A stretch of DNA of 64,000 nucleotides from Streptomyces rimosus subsp. rimosus (lineage in GTDB: Bacteria > Actinomycetota > Actinomycetes > Streptomycetales > Streptomycetaceae). The DNA lies in the NCBI RefSeq assembly GCF_000720725.1, contig NZ_JOCQ01000046.1, positions 1-64,000 of the forward strand. The letters are read 5' to 3'. Positions 49,533-57,940 of the stretch are shown here, in pieces. A program made the position numbers and the translations under genes. Within the stretch, counting starts at the first letter, position 1, and each line of letters opens with the position of its first letter. The notes under the pieces were generated by a model. It searched no databases, was not told the DNA's origin, and saw only the letters and a list, made by a program, of their open reading frames with translations.

Positions 49533-51341
49533 TCACGCCCTCCCGAGCCGGTCCAGCAGCACGTCGCCGACGCGGAAGGAGTTCGCCTCGATGGTCAGCG
49601 TCGGGTTGGCGCTGCCCGAGGTCGGCATGAACGCCCCGTCGGTGACGTAGAGGTTGTCGAAGTTCCAGGCCCGGCAGTCGGGGTCGAGGACGGAGTCCGC
49701 GGCGTCGGTGCCGAACCGGGCGCCGCCCAGCACGTGGTTGGCGATCCGTACCACCGAACCGCCCACCGACCCCGCGCTGACGTCGCGCACGTCACCGCCG
49801 CGCACCAGGATCTGCCGGCACTGCTCGGCGAGGGTGTCCATCAGCGCCCGGTCGTGCGGGTGCCAGGTCTTGATGATGTACGCGACCGGGCGGCCCCACT
49901 TGTCGGTCACGCTCGGGTGCAGCTCGATGCGGTTCTCCCGCTGCGGCACCTGGTTGGCCATGAACGCCACCGACAGGCGCCGCCCGAAGCTGTCCTCCAG
50001 GTAGTCCTCGAAGCCGTTGCCGACCAGGCCGGTGTCGTAGAGGTAGCCCTTCCACATGTTGTCCATGTCCATCGCGTGCCAGGTGCGGGCGAGCGAGATG
50101 GGCAGGGCGCCGTCGGAGGTGTTGTTGTAGATCACGCCACCTGCCCACAGTCCCTGGGCGCGGAACCACTCGGGGCGCGCGCAGTGGTCGGTGGCCCAGT
50201 CCGAGTCCAGCGTCCTGGACTTGTCGGCGCGCTCGGGGACGATGCACTGGGCGCCGCCGAAGCAGTGCGTCAGGAAGTAGCGGCCCAGCAGACCGTTGGC
50301 GTTGACCCGCTTGTCGAAGGCCTGGTCCAGCAGGCCGGAGAGCTGGAGCAGCCGTACGGACTCGATCGCCGAGCAGGCCACGACGACGGTCCCGGCGGCG
50401 ATCGTACGGGGCCGGCCGCCCGGGTCGCGGTAGTGGACCTTCGTCACACGCGGGCCGTCCGCCTCCAGGTGGGTGACGGTGCAGTTGGCCCGCAGGTCCA
50501 GGCCGCCGCTGCCGTTCACCTCGCGCAGCGGCGCCAGCAGCGACACCCAGACGTTGGACTTCAGGCCCAGCGGGTCGCCGTAGCGGTTGACGAACGCCGT
50601 CTTGATGCTGTCGGCGTCGGCGGGCACCGTACGGCCGCTGGGTGCGTGGTCGCGGGTGATGACCGCGAGCGGGGTGCGGTAGCGGCGCATCCCGAGCGCG
50701 TCCATCCCGGCGGCGGCGTACGCGCTGATCGGGTTGGGGTCGAGCGGCGGCTGGTAGCGGTCCTGGGACGGGATCTTGGCCTGGCCCTCCCAGGTCCCGT
50801 TGATGCCGACCAGTTCCTCGGCCTTCGTGTAGTACGGCTCCAGCGCGGCGTAGTCCAGCGGCCAGTCGCGGGCCTCCCGGCGCACCTCGCCGCCCGGGTC
50901 GTCGCGCAGGTCGCCCCGCGACGCGTTCAGGGTGGCCAGCCGCAGGTCCTCGGGGGTGAAGCGGGGCGACACCCCGCCGTACAACTGCGTTCCGCCGCCG
51001 ACCACTTGGGCCGTGTAGCCCTCGATGGTGACGCGGTCCCGGCCGTCGCTGTCGCGGTAGACGTGCGGCTCGTCGTTCAGGTCCGGCTCCACATGGCTGG
51101 AGAAGAACGGCTCGCCGGTGTTGGCCACGCCCTGGACGGTGATGCGCTTCTCCGAGCCGGTGGCGAAGCACTCGTCCCGCTTGAAGTCCGACAGGCCGCC
51201 GGGGCTCTGCGCCTGGGTGCGCAGCAGCGGCCCCTTCTCCAGGACGACCACCCGGTGGCCGGCCCGTACCAGTGTGTGGGTGAGCGGTGCGCCGCCCGCG
51301 CCACTGCCGATGACGACGACCGTGGCACTCTCCCCGTCCAT
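49533..51341 (-). CDS. GMC-family flavin oxidoreductase
   Basis: 602 residues. FAD-binding VVVIGSGAGGAPLTHTLVRAG at the N-terminus, the flavin-loop GGGTQLYGGVSPRFTPEDL, and the C-terminal catalytic segment TDGAFMPTSGSANPTLTIEAN. The GGA..L and long insertion (NHVLGGARFG) place it near the membrane gluconate/sorbose/glucose-type dehydrogenase branch rather than cholesterol oxidases. It lacks a signal peptide and heme motifs. The next upstream gene encodes a gluconate-2-dehydrogenase-subunit-3-type protein, the expected small subunit for folding or electron transfer. Substrate probably a sugar or glucan end. Confidence 0.92.
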   Translation of the reverse strand: MDGESATVVVIGSGAGGAPLTHTLVRAGHRVVVLEKGPLLRTQAQSPGGLSDFKRDECFATGSEKRITVQGVANTGEPFFSSHVEPDLNDEPHVYRDSDGRDRVTIEGYTAQVVGGGTQLYGGVSPRFTPEDLRLATLNASRGDLRDDPGGEVRREARDWPLDYAALEPYYTKAEELVGINGTWEGQAKIPSQDRYQPPLDPNPISAYAAAGMDALGMRRYRTPLAVITRDHAPSGRTVPADADSIKTAFVNRYGDPLGLKSNVWVSLLAPLREVNGSGGLDLRANCTVTHLEADGPRVTKVHYRDPGGRPRTIAAGTVVVACSAIESVRLLQLSGLLDQAFDKRVNANGLLGRYFLTHCFGGAQCIVPERADKSRTLDSDWATDHCARPEWFRAQGLWAGGVIYNNTSDGALPISLARTWHAMDMDNMWKGYLYDTGLVGNGFEDYLEDSFGRRLSVAFMANQVPQRENRIELHPSVTDKWGRPVAYIIKTWHPHDRALMDTLAEQCRQILVRGGDVRDVSAGSVGGSVVRIANHVLGGARFGTDAADSVLDPDCRAWNFDNLYVTDGAFMPTSGSANPTLTIEANSFRVGDVLLDRLGRA

Positions 51342-51354
51342 GCCGTCCCCCCGC

Positions 51355-52425
51355 TCAGCCGCGGTAGTCGGTGTTGTGGCCCAGCGGGGACTCCAGCGCC
51401 CGCCGCCAGTCGAAGAGCGTGGCGTCCCGCGCGTCCCGGAACCGGCTCTCCAGATACATCCAGCCCGCCGCGCCGGAATTCCCGCCGTGTTTCGGGTGCA
51501 CGAACGCGCCGGTCATCGCATGCCGGCGCAGGAGCAGCAGGAAGTACCGCGGACTTCCGTAGCGGGAGTAGTCCCAGCCGTCCACCTTCTCGGTTTCCAT
51601 CTGCCGGTAGAGATCCGCGAACATCTCCGGGGGCGCGGTCGCCGGATCGAGCCCGCCGAACCGTGACCGCAGGATTTCCCCGATGATTTTGAGGCAGGTG
51701 TGGTAATCATCGGCGTTGTGCTGTTCCTGGCGGGCGATCAGCTTGTCGATGTAGTTGACCGTGCCCACCTCGTCGTCCAGTTGGTAGGCCAGCGGGAATT
51801 CCTCGTCCCGGCTCGCGCGGTCCAGCGACTCGTACACCCCGCGGATGAAGCGCCGGTTCTCGTCGAGCCGGAAGGGCAGCAGATGGCGCACCAGCCGGCC
51901 GAGCAGTTCGCGCTCGGTGCGGCTGAGCGTCAGCGGCACGGTGCAGGCGTCGGTGAAGAAGCGGGACCACGGCTCGCCGTTGTCCAGCACGGCGCGCTGC
52001 GGGTTGACCGGGTCGAGCACATACGCCCCGTCCACCGCGAACTTGTATGTGTGCACCTGCCCCTTGGGCACCCGCACGGTGACGGCCCAGAAGCCGGTCG
52101 GCTCGCCCGCGAAGACCAGCGGACGCAAGGGGACCGGCGCGTGCAGCGGCCCGAACGTGCCCAGTACGGCCACCGAGGCAGGGGCGGCGCGGCGGCCGTC
52201 GTAGACGAACGTGACGTCGTTGTACGGATACGAGGCGGCCGCCGACACCCCGTCCCAGTGCGCGTCCACGACCGGGAAGCGCCACGCCTCGCAGATCGCC
52301 GCGCGGTCGTCACCGGGCGCGTACTGCCCGAAATCATGGCGCGCGTCCCGGCTCTCCCTGGCGAGGTATTTCGTGCAGTGATTCAGTACGTACTGATCGT
52401 CTTTCTCGATGACCTCGGTCTTCAC
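51355..52425 (-). CDS. Glycogen-binding E-set plus gluconate 2-dehydrogenase subunit 3-like protein
   Basis: About 356 residues. Residues about 65-155 form a CBM48/AMPK-type carbohydrate-binding E-set: YNDVTFVYDGRRAAPASVAVLGTFG, WAVTVRVPKGQVHTYKFAVDG and YVLDPVNPQRAVLDNGEPWS. Residues about 175-356 match the gluconate 2-dehydrogenase subunit 3 family (SRTERELLGRLVRHLLP, ARDEEF, HPKHGGNSGAAGWMYLESRF), the small subunit of GMC dehydrogenases. No Tat signal, which these subunits usually have. The fusion of glycogen binding to a dehydrogenase small subunit is striking. GTG start; first gene of the operon. Confidence 0.85.
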   Translation of the reverse strand: MKTEVIEKDDQYVLNHCTKYLARESRDARHDFGQYAPGDDRAAICEAWRFPVVDAHWDGVSAAASYPYNDVTFVYDGRRAAPASVAVLGTFGPLHAPVPLRPLVFAGEPTGFWAVTVRVPKGQVHTYKFAVDGAYVLDPVNPQRAVLDNGEPWSRFFTDACTVPLTLSRTERELLGRLVRHLLPFRLDENRRFIRGVYESLDRASRDEEFPLAYQLDDEVGTVNYIDKLIARQEQHNADDYHTCLKIIGEILRSRFGGLDPATAPPEMFADLYRQMETEKVDGWDYSRYGSPRYFLLLLRRHAMTGAFVHPKHGGNSGAAGWMYLESRFRDARDATLFDWRRALESPLGHNTDYRG

Positions 52426-52488
52426 CGCGCACCCCCGGGAACGTCGTGCGGTGCCAGTGCCATTGAACGTATTGCGCGCGTCGGGGGT

Positions 52489-52518
52489 TGTCCACGCCGA
52501 CGGCGGACGCCGTATCGT
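52489..52518 (+). promoter_or_regulatory. Candidate leaderless promoter of the quinone reductase gene
   Basis: TTGTCC (52489-52494) and TATCGT (52513-52518) are 18 bases apart; the ATG follows seven bases after the -10 and no ribosome site is present. Confidence 0.5.
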
Positions 52519-52525
52519 GCCTCGT

Positions 52526-53512
52526 ATGCGCGCCGCTTGGTACGAGAAAAGGGGCCCGGCGCGAAAGGTGTTCCGGGTGGGGGAACTGCCCACTCCCGAG
52601 CCGGGCCCGGGTGAACTGCGCATCCGGCTGGCGTTCTCCGGGATCAATCCCGGGGACGTCAAGAAACGGCAGGTCTGGCTGGGCGCCGCCACGCCCGATT
52701 TCCCGCTGACCGTGCCGCACAGCGACGGTGCGGGGGTGGTGGACGCGGTCGGTGACGGGGTGTCCGCCGCCTGGGTGGGCCGCCGCGCCTGGTGCTCGTA
52801 CGCGCAGAGCTACCGGCCGCAGGGGACCGCCGCCCAGTACACGGTCGTCCCCGAGGGCTGCGTCGGCGCCCTGCCCGAGGGCGTGTCCGCCGAGCAGGGC
52901 GCCTGCCTGGGCATCCCCGGTATCACCGCGCACCGCGCGCTGTTCGCGGACGGTCCGATGACCGGGCGGACGGTGGTGGTGGCGGGCGCGCTCGGCAGCG
53001 TCGGCCGCGCGGCGGCCGTCCTGGCGCGCCGGGCCGGTGCCCTGGTGATCGGCACGGTCACGCGCCCGGACCAGCTCGGCGAGTTGCGGGAGCTGGGGGT
53101 GGACCGGGCGGCGAGCGCGGGGGACGACGTGATGGACGCCGTGCTCGCGCTGACCGGAGGACGCGGTGCCGACCGCGTCGTCGAGGTCGCCTTCGACGCC
53201 GACGCGGACCTCGACGCGCGGCTGCTCGCCCCCGGCGGCACCATCGCCGCCTACGCGACCGGCGACCCCGCCCCCGCGCTGCCCTTCTGGCCGCTGGCCT
53301 TCAAGAACGCGACCGTACGGCTGCTGGGCTACGACGACTTTCCGCGCGAGGCGGTGCGCCTGGCCGTACCGGACATCACGGCGGCGGCCGCCGCTGCCGC
53401 GCTGCGTTATCCCGTCGCGGCCGTCCATCCGCTCGACGCCATCGCCGCCGCCCACGAGGCCGTCGAGCACCCGAGGGCCCCGGGCCGCGTCCTGCTCGCG
53501 CTGCCGGACTGA
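52526..53512 (+). CDS. Zinc-free MDR quinone reductase (NADPH:quinone oxidoreductase-like)
   Basis: About 328 residues. MRAAWYEKRGPARKVFRVGE start, GINPGDVKKRQ, the PHSDGAGVVDAVGDGV nucleotide-access loop, and the Rossmann VVVAGALGSVGRAAAVLARRAGA. No zinc-ligand Cys cluster, which defines the zeta-crystallin/QOR branch. Reduces quinones or alpha,beta-unsaturated carbonyls with NADPH. Divergent from the GMC/GlgX operon and closed by a terminator. Confidence 0.92.
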   Translation: MRAAWYEKRGPARKVFRVGELPTPEPGPGELRIRLAFSGINPGDVKKRQVWLGAATPDFPLTVPHSDGAGVVDAVGDGVSAAWVGRRAWCSYAQSYRPQGTAAQYTVVPEGCVGALPEGVSAEQGACLGIPGITAHRALFADGPMTGRTVVVAGALGSVGRAAAVLARRAGALVIGTVTRPDQLGELRELGVDRAASAGDDVMDAVLALTGGRGADRVVEVAFDADADLDARLLAPGGTIAAYATGDPAPALPFWPLAFKNATVRLLGYDDFPREAVRLAVPDITAAAAAAALRYPVAAVHPLDAIAAAHEAVEHPRAPGRVLLALPD

Positions 53513-53516
53513 ACGG

Positions 53517-53544
53517 CCGGCGCGGGACCTTCTGCCCGCGCCGG
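53517..53544 (+). terminator. Hairpin terminator after the quinone reductase gene
   Basis: Perfect 10-bp stem CCGGCGCGGG (53517-53526) with CCCGCGCCGG (53535-53544), loop of eight bases. Confidence 0.65.
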
Positions 53545-53674
53545 ACCCGCCGTCGGACCCGCCGTCCGGGCGATGACCGGTACCGCGCGGCTGGGCCGGA
53601 CGGCGTACATACCCGCGCGGAATGCGGGCACCCGGGCCGATCAGGGCAGGACCCCGAGGTGAGAGGAGACGCAG

Positions 53675-55117
53675 ATGGTGGCGGAGGCCCGTAACGGGAG
53701 GCGGCCGCGCGTGGTGATCGTGGGGGCGGGCTTCGCCGGGTACGAATGCGCCCGCACGCTCGCCAAGAAGGCCCGCGGCGCCGCTGAGATCGTGCTGATC
53801 AACCCCAACGACTACTTCCTCTACCTGCCGCTGCTGCCCGAGGTCTCGGCCGGGATCCTGGAGCCGCGCCGGGTGTCGGTGTCGCTGACCGGCACGCTGC
53901 CCGGCGTCCGGCTGGTCCTCGGCCAGGTCGGCGGCGTGGACCTCGCGGGCCGCCGCGTCGAGTACACCGACCCGGAGGGGCGCACCGGCTCGCTGGGCTA
54001 CGACCGCCTCGTCCTGACCGTCGGCAGCGTGAACAAGCTGCTGCCCATCCCGGGCGTCGCCGAGCACGCGCACGGCTTCCGCGGCATGCCCGAAGCGCTG
54101 TACCTGCGCGACCACATGACCCGGCAGATCGAGCTGGCGGGCGCCGCCGAGGACCCCGCCGAACGGGCCGCGCGCACCACCTTCGTCGTGGTCGGCGCGG
54201 GCTACACCGGCATCGAGGTCGCCGCGCACGGCGTGACCTTCACCCGGTCGCTGGCGCGCCACAACGCCGGGCTGCGCGGTGAGCCGCAGCCCCGCTGGAT
54301 CCTGCTGGACCTCGCCGACCGGGTGCTCCCGGAGCTGGACGAGCGGCTGTCGCGCACCGCGCACCGGGTGCTGAGCAAGCGCGGCGTGGAGATCCGTACC
54401 AGGACCTCTGTCAAGGAGGCCACCTCCGACGGGGTGCTGCTGGACGACGGCACGTCGGTCGACACCCGCTCGCTGATCTGGTGCGTCGGCGTGCGGCCCG
54501 ACCCGCTGGTGGAGTCGCTGGGACTGCCCACCGAACGCGGCCGGCTGTGCGTGGACGAGTTCCTCGCCGTGCCCGGCCACCCCGAGGTGCTCGCCTGCGG
54601 CGACGCCGCCGCCGTACCGGACCTGACCCGGCCGGGCCAGGTGACGCCGATGACCGCCCAGCACGCACAGCGCCAGGGCAAGGTCGCGGCCCACAACGTC
54701 GCCGCCTCCTACGGGCAGGGCGAGCCCCGCGCCTACAAGCACCACGACCTGGGCTTCATGGTCGACCTCGGTGGCGTGCAGGCCGCCGCCAACCCGCTGC
54801 ACGTGCCGCTGTCCGGCCCGGTCGCCAACGCGGTGACCCGCGGCTACCACCTGATGGCGATGCCCGGCAACCGCGTCCGGGTCGCCGCCGACTGGCTGCT
54901 GGACGCGGCGCTGCCGCGCCAGGGCGTGCAGCTCGGCCTGGTGCGCTCCTGGTCCGTGCCGCTGGACACGGCGGCGCCCGAACTGGCCCGGATACCCGTG
55001 GACGGACGCGAGGGGGAGCGGACGGCGGACGGGACGCCCGAGGACACGCCCAAGGAAACGCCGAAGGAAACGTCCGAGACCGCGCCGGAAAAGTCCCGAA
55101 AAGCGGAAGGAAGCTGA
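53675..55117 (+). CDS. Type II NADH dehydrogenase-like flavoprotein
   Basis: 480 residues. FAD site VVIVGAGFAGYECARTLAKK, NADH site VVVGAGYTGIEVAAHG near residue 170, the catalytic flavin-contact FYLYLP-like YFLYLPLLPEVSAG, and the second FAD site VLACGDAAAVPD. These enzymes oxidise NADH and reduce menaquinone at the inner membrane face without proton pumping. The last 40 residues form a Glu/Thr/Pro/Lys tail (TPKETPKETSETAPEKS), absent from usual Ndh. ATG follows GAGAGGAG. Its stop overlaps the transketolase ATG (TGATG), so they are translationally coupled. Confidence 0.9.
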   Translation: MVAEARNGRRPRVVIVGAGFAGYECARTLAKKARGAAEIVLINPNDYFLYLPLLPEVSAGILEPRRVSVSLTGTLPGVRLVLGQVGGVDLAGRRVEYTDPEGRTGSLGYDRLVLTVGSVNKLLPIPGVAEHAHGFRGMPEALYLRDHMTRQIELAGAAEDPAERAARTTFVVVGAGYTGIEVAAHGVTFTRSLARHNAGLRGEPQPRWILLDLADRVLPELDERLSRTAHRVLSKRGVEIRTRTSVKEATSDGVLLDDGTSVDTRSLIWCVGVRPDPLVESLGLPTERGRLCVDEFLAVPGHPEVLACGDAAAVPDLTRPGQVTPMTAQHAQRQGKVAAHNVAASYGQGEPRAYKHHDLGFMVDLGGVQAAANPLHVPLSGPVANAVTRGYHLMAMPGNRVRVAADWLLDAALPRQGVQLGLVRSWSVPLDTAAPELARIPVDGREGERTADGTPEDTPKETPKETSETAPEKSRKAEGS

Positions 55118-56988
55118 TGACCAAGCAGAACGACCCGGGTGCGGACACCGCCCGGTACGACCGGCTGCGCGAGCTGGGACAACAGCTGCGCGTCGACTCC
55201 GTACGCGCCGCCGACGCGGCCGGCTCCGGCCACCCGACCTCCTCGATGTCCGCGGCCGACCTGGCCGCGGTGCTGCTGAGCGAGTACCTGCGCTACGACT
55301 TCGCCGACCCCGAGAACCCCGGCAACGACCACCTCATCTTCTCCAAGGGCCATGCCTCGCCCCTGGTGTACTCGATGGGCAAGGCGGCCGGGGCGCTCAC
55401 CGACGAGCAGCTGCTGACCTTCCGCAAGAACGGCAGCCTGCTGGAGGGGCACCCCACCCCGCGCATCCCGTGGGTGGACGTGGCCACCGGCTCGCTCGGC
55501 CAGGGGCTGCCCATCGGCGTCGGCCTCGCGCTGGCCGGCCGCGACCTGGACCGCGTCCCGTACCGGGTGTGGGTGCTGTGCGGCGACAGCGAGATGGCCG
55601 AGGGCTCGATGTGGGAGGCGTTCGAACACGCCGGGTACGAGAAGCTGGCCAACCTCACCGCGATCATCGACGTGAACCGGCTCGGCCAGCGCGGACCCAC
55701 CCGGCACGGCTGGGACCTGGACGCCTACGCGCGCCGCATCCGGGCCTTCGACTGGCACACCATCGAGGTGGACGGCCACGACGTGGCGGCGGTGGACCGC
55801 GCGTACGCCGAGGCGGAGGCCACCACCGACCGGCCCACCGCGATCATCGCCAGGACCCGCAAGGGCCAGGGCGTACGGGCCGTGGCCGACCAGGAGGGCA
55901 AGCACGGCAAGCCGCTGAAGGACGCGGCCGAGGCGATCGAGGAGCTGGGCGGCGTCCGCGACCTGAGCGTTCAGGTGCACGGGCCGCGGGACGCCGAGTC
56001 GCGGCTGCGGTCCGGCGGCGGCGAGCCCGAGCTGCCGGACTACAAGGTCGGCGACGCGGTCGCCACCCGCAACGCGTTCGGCGAGGCGCTCGCCGCGCTC
56101 GGCGCCGCCCGCGGCGACGTGGTCGCGCTGGACGGCGAGGTCGGCGACTCCACCCGCGCCGCCTTCTTCGCCGACGCGCACGGCGACCGGTACTTCGAGT
56201 GCTACATCGCCGAGCAGCAGATGGTGGCCGCCGCGGTCGGCATGCAGGTACGCGGCTGGGTGCCGTACGCCACCACCTTCGCCGCCTTCCTCAGCCGCGC
56301 CTACGACTTCGTGCGGATGGCCGCCGTCAGCCGGGCCGACCTCAACCTCGTCGGGTCGCACGCGGGCGTCGCCATCGGCGAGGACGGGCCGTCGCAGATG
56401 GGCCTGGAGGACCTGGCCGCGTTCCGCGCGGTGCACGGCAGCACCGTCCTGTACCCGTGCGACGCCAACCAGGCGGCCCGGCTGACCGCCGCCATGGCCG
56501 GCGCGCGCGGCATCCGCTATCTGCGCACGTCCCGGGGCGAGAGCCCGGTCATCTACGGACCGGGGGAGGACTTCCCGATCGGCGGCAGCAAGACGCTGCG
56601 TTCGACGCCCGAGGACCGGGTCACCATCGTGGCCGCGGGCATCACCGTCCACGAGGCGCTGGCCGCCGCCGACACCCTGGCCGGCGAGGGCGTGGCCGCC
56701 CGGGTCATCGACCTGTACTCCCTCAAGCCGGTGGACCTGCCCACGCTGCGGGAGGCCGCCGAGGTCACCGGGCGGATCATCACCGTCGAGGACCACCACC
56801 CCGAGGGCGGCCTCGGCGACGCGGTGCTGGACGCCTTCACCGACGGCCACCCGGTGCCCCGCCTGGCCCGGCTCGCGGTGCGCACCATGCCCGGCTCCGC
56901 GTCGCCGGAGGAGCAGCTGCGGGCGGCCGGGATCGACGCACAGGCGATCGCGGCGACGGCCCGCGGGCTGCTCACCGAGACGCCGTAG
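55117..56988 (+). CDS. Transketolase, animal-type
   Basis: About 623 residues, close to the mammalian enzyme and shorter than E. coli TktA (663). Substrate-binding GSGHPTSSMSAADLAAVL and FSKGHASPLVY, TPP/Mg motif GDSEMAEGSMWEAF...DVNRLGQ, the pyrimidine-domain EVGDSTRAAFF, and the C-terminal VEDHHPEGGLGDAV with RTMPGSASPEEQL, all as in human-type TKT. Transfers two-carbon units in the pentose phosphate pathway and supplies erythrose 4-phosphate. Coupled to an NDH-2-like gene, suggesting redox and sugar metabolism are linked here. Confidence 0.95.
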   Translation: MTKQNDPGADTARYDRLRELGQQLRVDSVRAADAAGSGHPTSSMSAADLAAVLLSEYLRYDFADPENPGNDHLIFSKGHASPLVYSMGKAAGALTDEQLLTFRKNGSLLEGHPTPRIPWVDVATGSLGQGLPIGVGLALAGRDLDRVPYRVWVLCGDSEMAEGSMWEAFEHAGYEKLANLTAIIDVNRLGQRGPTRHGWDLDAYARRIRAFDWHTIEVDGHDVAAVDRAYAEAEATTDRPTAIIARTRKGQGVRAVADQEGKHGKPLKDAAEAIEELGGVRDLSVQVHGPRDAESRLRSGGGEPELPDYKVGDAVATRNAFGEALAALGAARGDVVALDGEVGDSTRAAFFADAHGDRYFECYIAEQQMVAAAVGMQVRGWVPYATTFAAFLSRAYDFVRMAAVSRADLNLVGSHAGVAIGEDGPSQMGLEDLAAFRAVHGSTVLYPCDANQAARLTAAMAGARGIRYLRTSRGESPVIYGPGEDFPIGGSKTLRSTPEDRVTIVAAGITVHEALAAADTLAGEGVAARVIDLYSLKPVDLPTLREAAEVTGRIITVEDHHPEGGLGDAVLDAFTDGHPVPRLARLAVRTMPGSASPEEQLRAAGIDAQAIAATARGLLTETP

Positions 56989-57014
56989 ACACGCGGGCAG
57001 GCGTAGGGGCAGGT

Positions 57015-57056
57015 GCCGGTGGCCCCGGTCCCCATTGCGGGACCGGGGCCACCGGC
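57015..57056. terminator. Strong bidirectional terminator
   Basis: An 18-bp perfect stem (57015-57032 with 57039-57056; core GGTGGCCCCGGTCCC) with a six-base loop lies between convergent genes. Confidence 0.85.
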
Positions 57057-57059
57057 CGC

Positions 57060-57707
57060 TCACCCGGCCTTACGGATCTCCTCGGCGCCTTTCTTGTCGA
57101 GCGCCGCGCGCACCAGGGCCGCCGCCAGCAGGGCGGGGTCCGTCTTTCCGGCGGCCTTGAGCAGCGCGTCGGGGGAGGACGGCAGGCCGACCCGCTCCGC
57201 GCCCTGTATGGCCTTGGCGTCCAGGTACGGCGCGAGGTCCGTCCAGACGGCCTGGGCCTCCCGCAGGAAGATGTCCGTACCGGCGGGCCCCAGGCCGGGG
57301 ACCTCGCGCAGCAGTGAGCGCAGCCGGCCGGTGTCCCCGTCCGCCGCGTCCCGCATCCGGCGCAGGTCGCCGCCGTACTTGTCGAGCAACAGCTCGGCGC
57401 CGTCGCCCAGTTGGGTCGAGGTGCGTTCGTCGTAGCGGCGGTATCCGCCCTCGCCGAGGGCGTCCACCCGCTGCTGCCAGGTGGCGTCCTTCATGCGCTG
57501 CGCGGTCCGCATCCCGGCCTTGGACAGCGCATGGCTCGCCGCCACCGCGATATTGGCCTGGATGCGGGCGCTGAGCAGGCACGAGAGCACCAGCAGCTGA
57601 TACAGCGGCTGGGGTGTGTCCTTGATCCGGATGCCGGCCTCGTCGGCGTAGGTCCGGCCGTAGGTGTTCAGAAGGGCCTTGACCCGGGCGCGGTCGCTGC
57701 TGCTCAT
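57060..57707 (-). CDS. Endonuclease III-like helix-hairpin-helix protein
   Basis: About 215 residues. Fold follows the HhH-GPD base-excision glycosylases: PLYQLLVLSCLLSARIQANIAV, and the hairpin LREVPGLGPAGTDIFLREAQAVW. The four-Cys iron-sulphur cluster of endonuclease III is missing, and the usual catalytic Lys/Asp pair (LPGVGRKTA...D) appears changed to VPGLGPAGT, so glycosylase/lyase activity is uncertain. Members of this shorter family are annotated only as endonuclease-like. ATG 57707 follows GGAGG. Divergent from a secreted phospholipase-like gene by 233 bases. Confidence 0.75.
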   Translation of the reverse strand: MSSSDRARVKALLNTYGRTYADEAGIRIKDTPQPLYQLLVLSCLLSARIQANIAVAASHALSKAGMRTAQRMKDATWQQRVDALGEGGYRRYDERTSTQLGDGAELLLDKYGGDLRRMRDAADGDTGRLRSLLREVPGLGPAGTDIFLREAQAVWTDLAPYLDAKAIQGAERVGLPSSPDALLKAAGKTDPALLAAALVRAALDKKGAEEIRKAG

Positions 57708-57940
57708 GGCCGGCCTCCGGGGGGCGCGTCGTCGAGCGGTGTGTGCACGGTGTCCACGATGCCGTACATGTCCTCCACATCCTGGTTTGCTGGCTCGGCA
57801 CGGCGATTCCCGGCCCGCGTACCCACCCGGTGGGCGGACCACCCGTCAACTCCCGTACGCTGCTGCATCGACCGGAGGGGCTGGTGGTTCCGGAGCCACA
57901 AGGGGCAGCCGGGGGGCCAGTGGAACGAAAGCGGGGGCAC

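Noticed and set aside
53513..53674. Short gene between the quinone reductase and NDH-2 genes
   Set aside because: The region is a terminator hairpin plus promoter-like DNA with no frame that has a start, ribosome site and coding composition.
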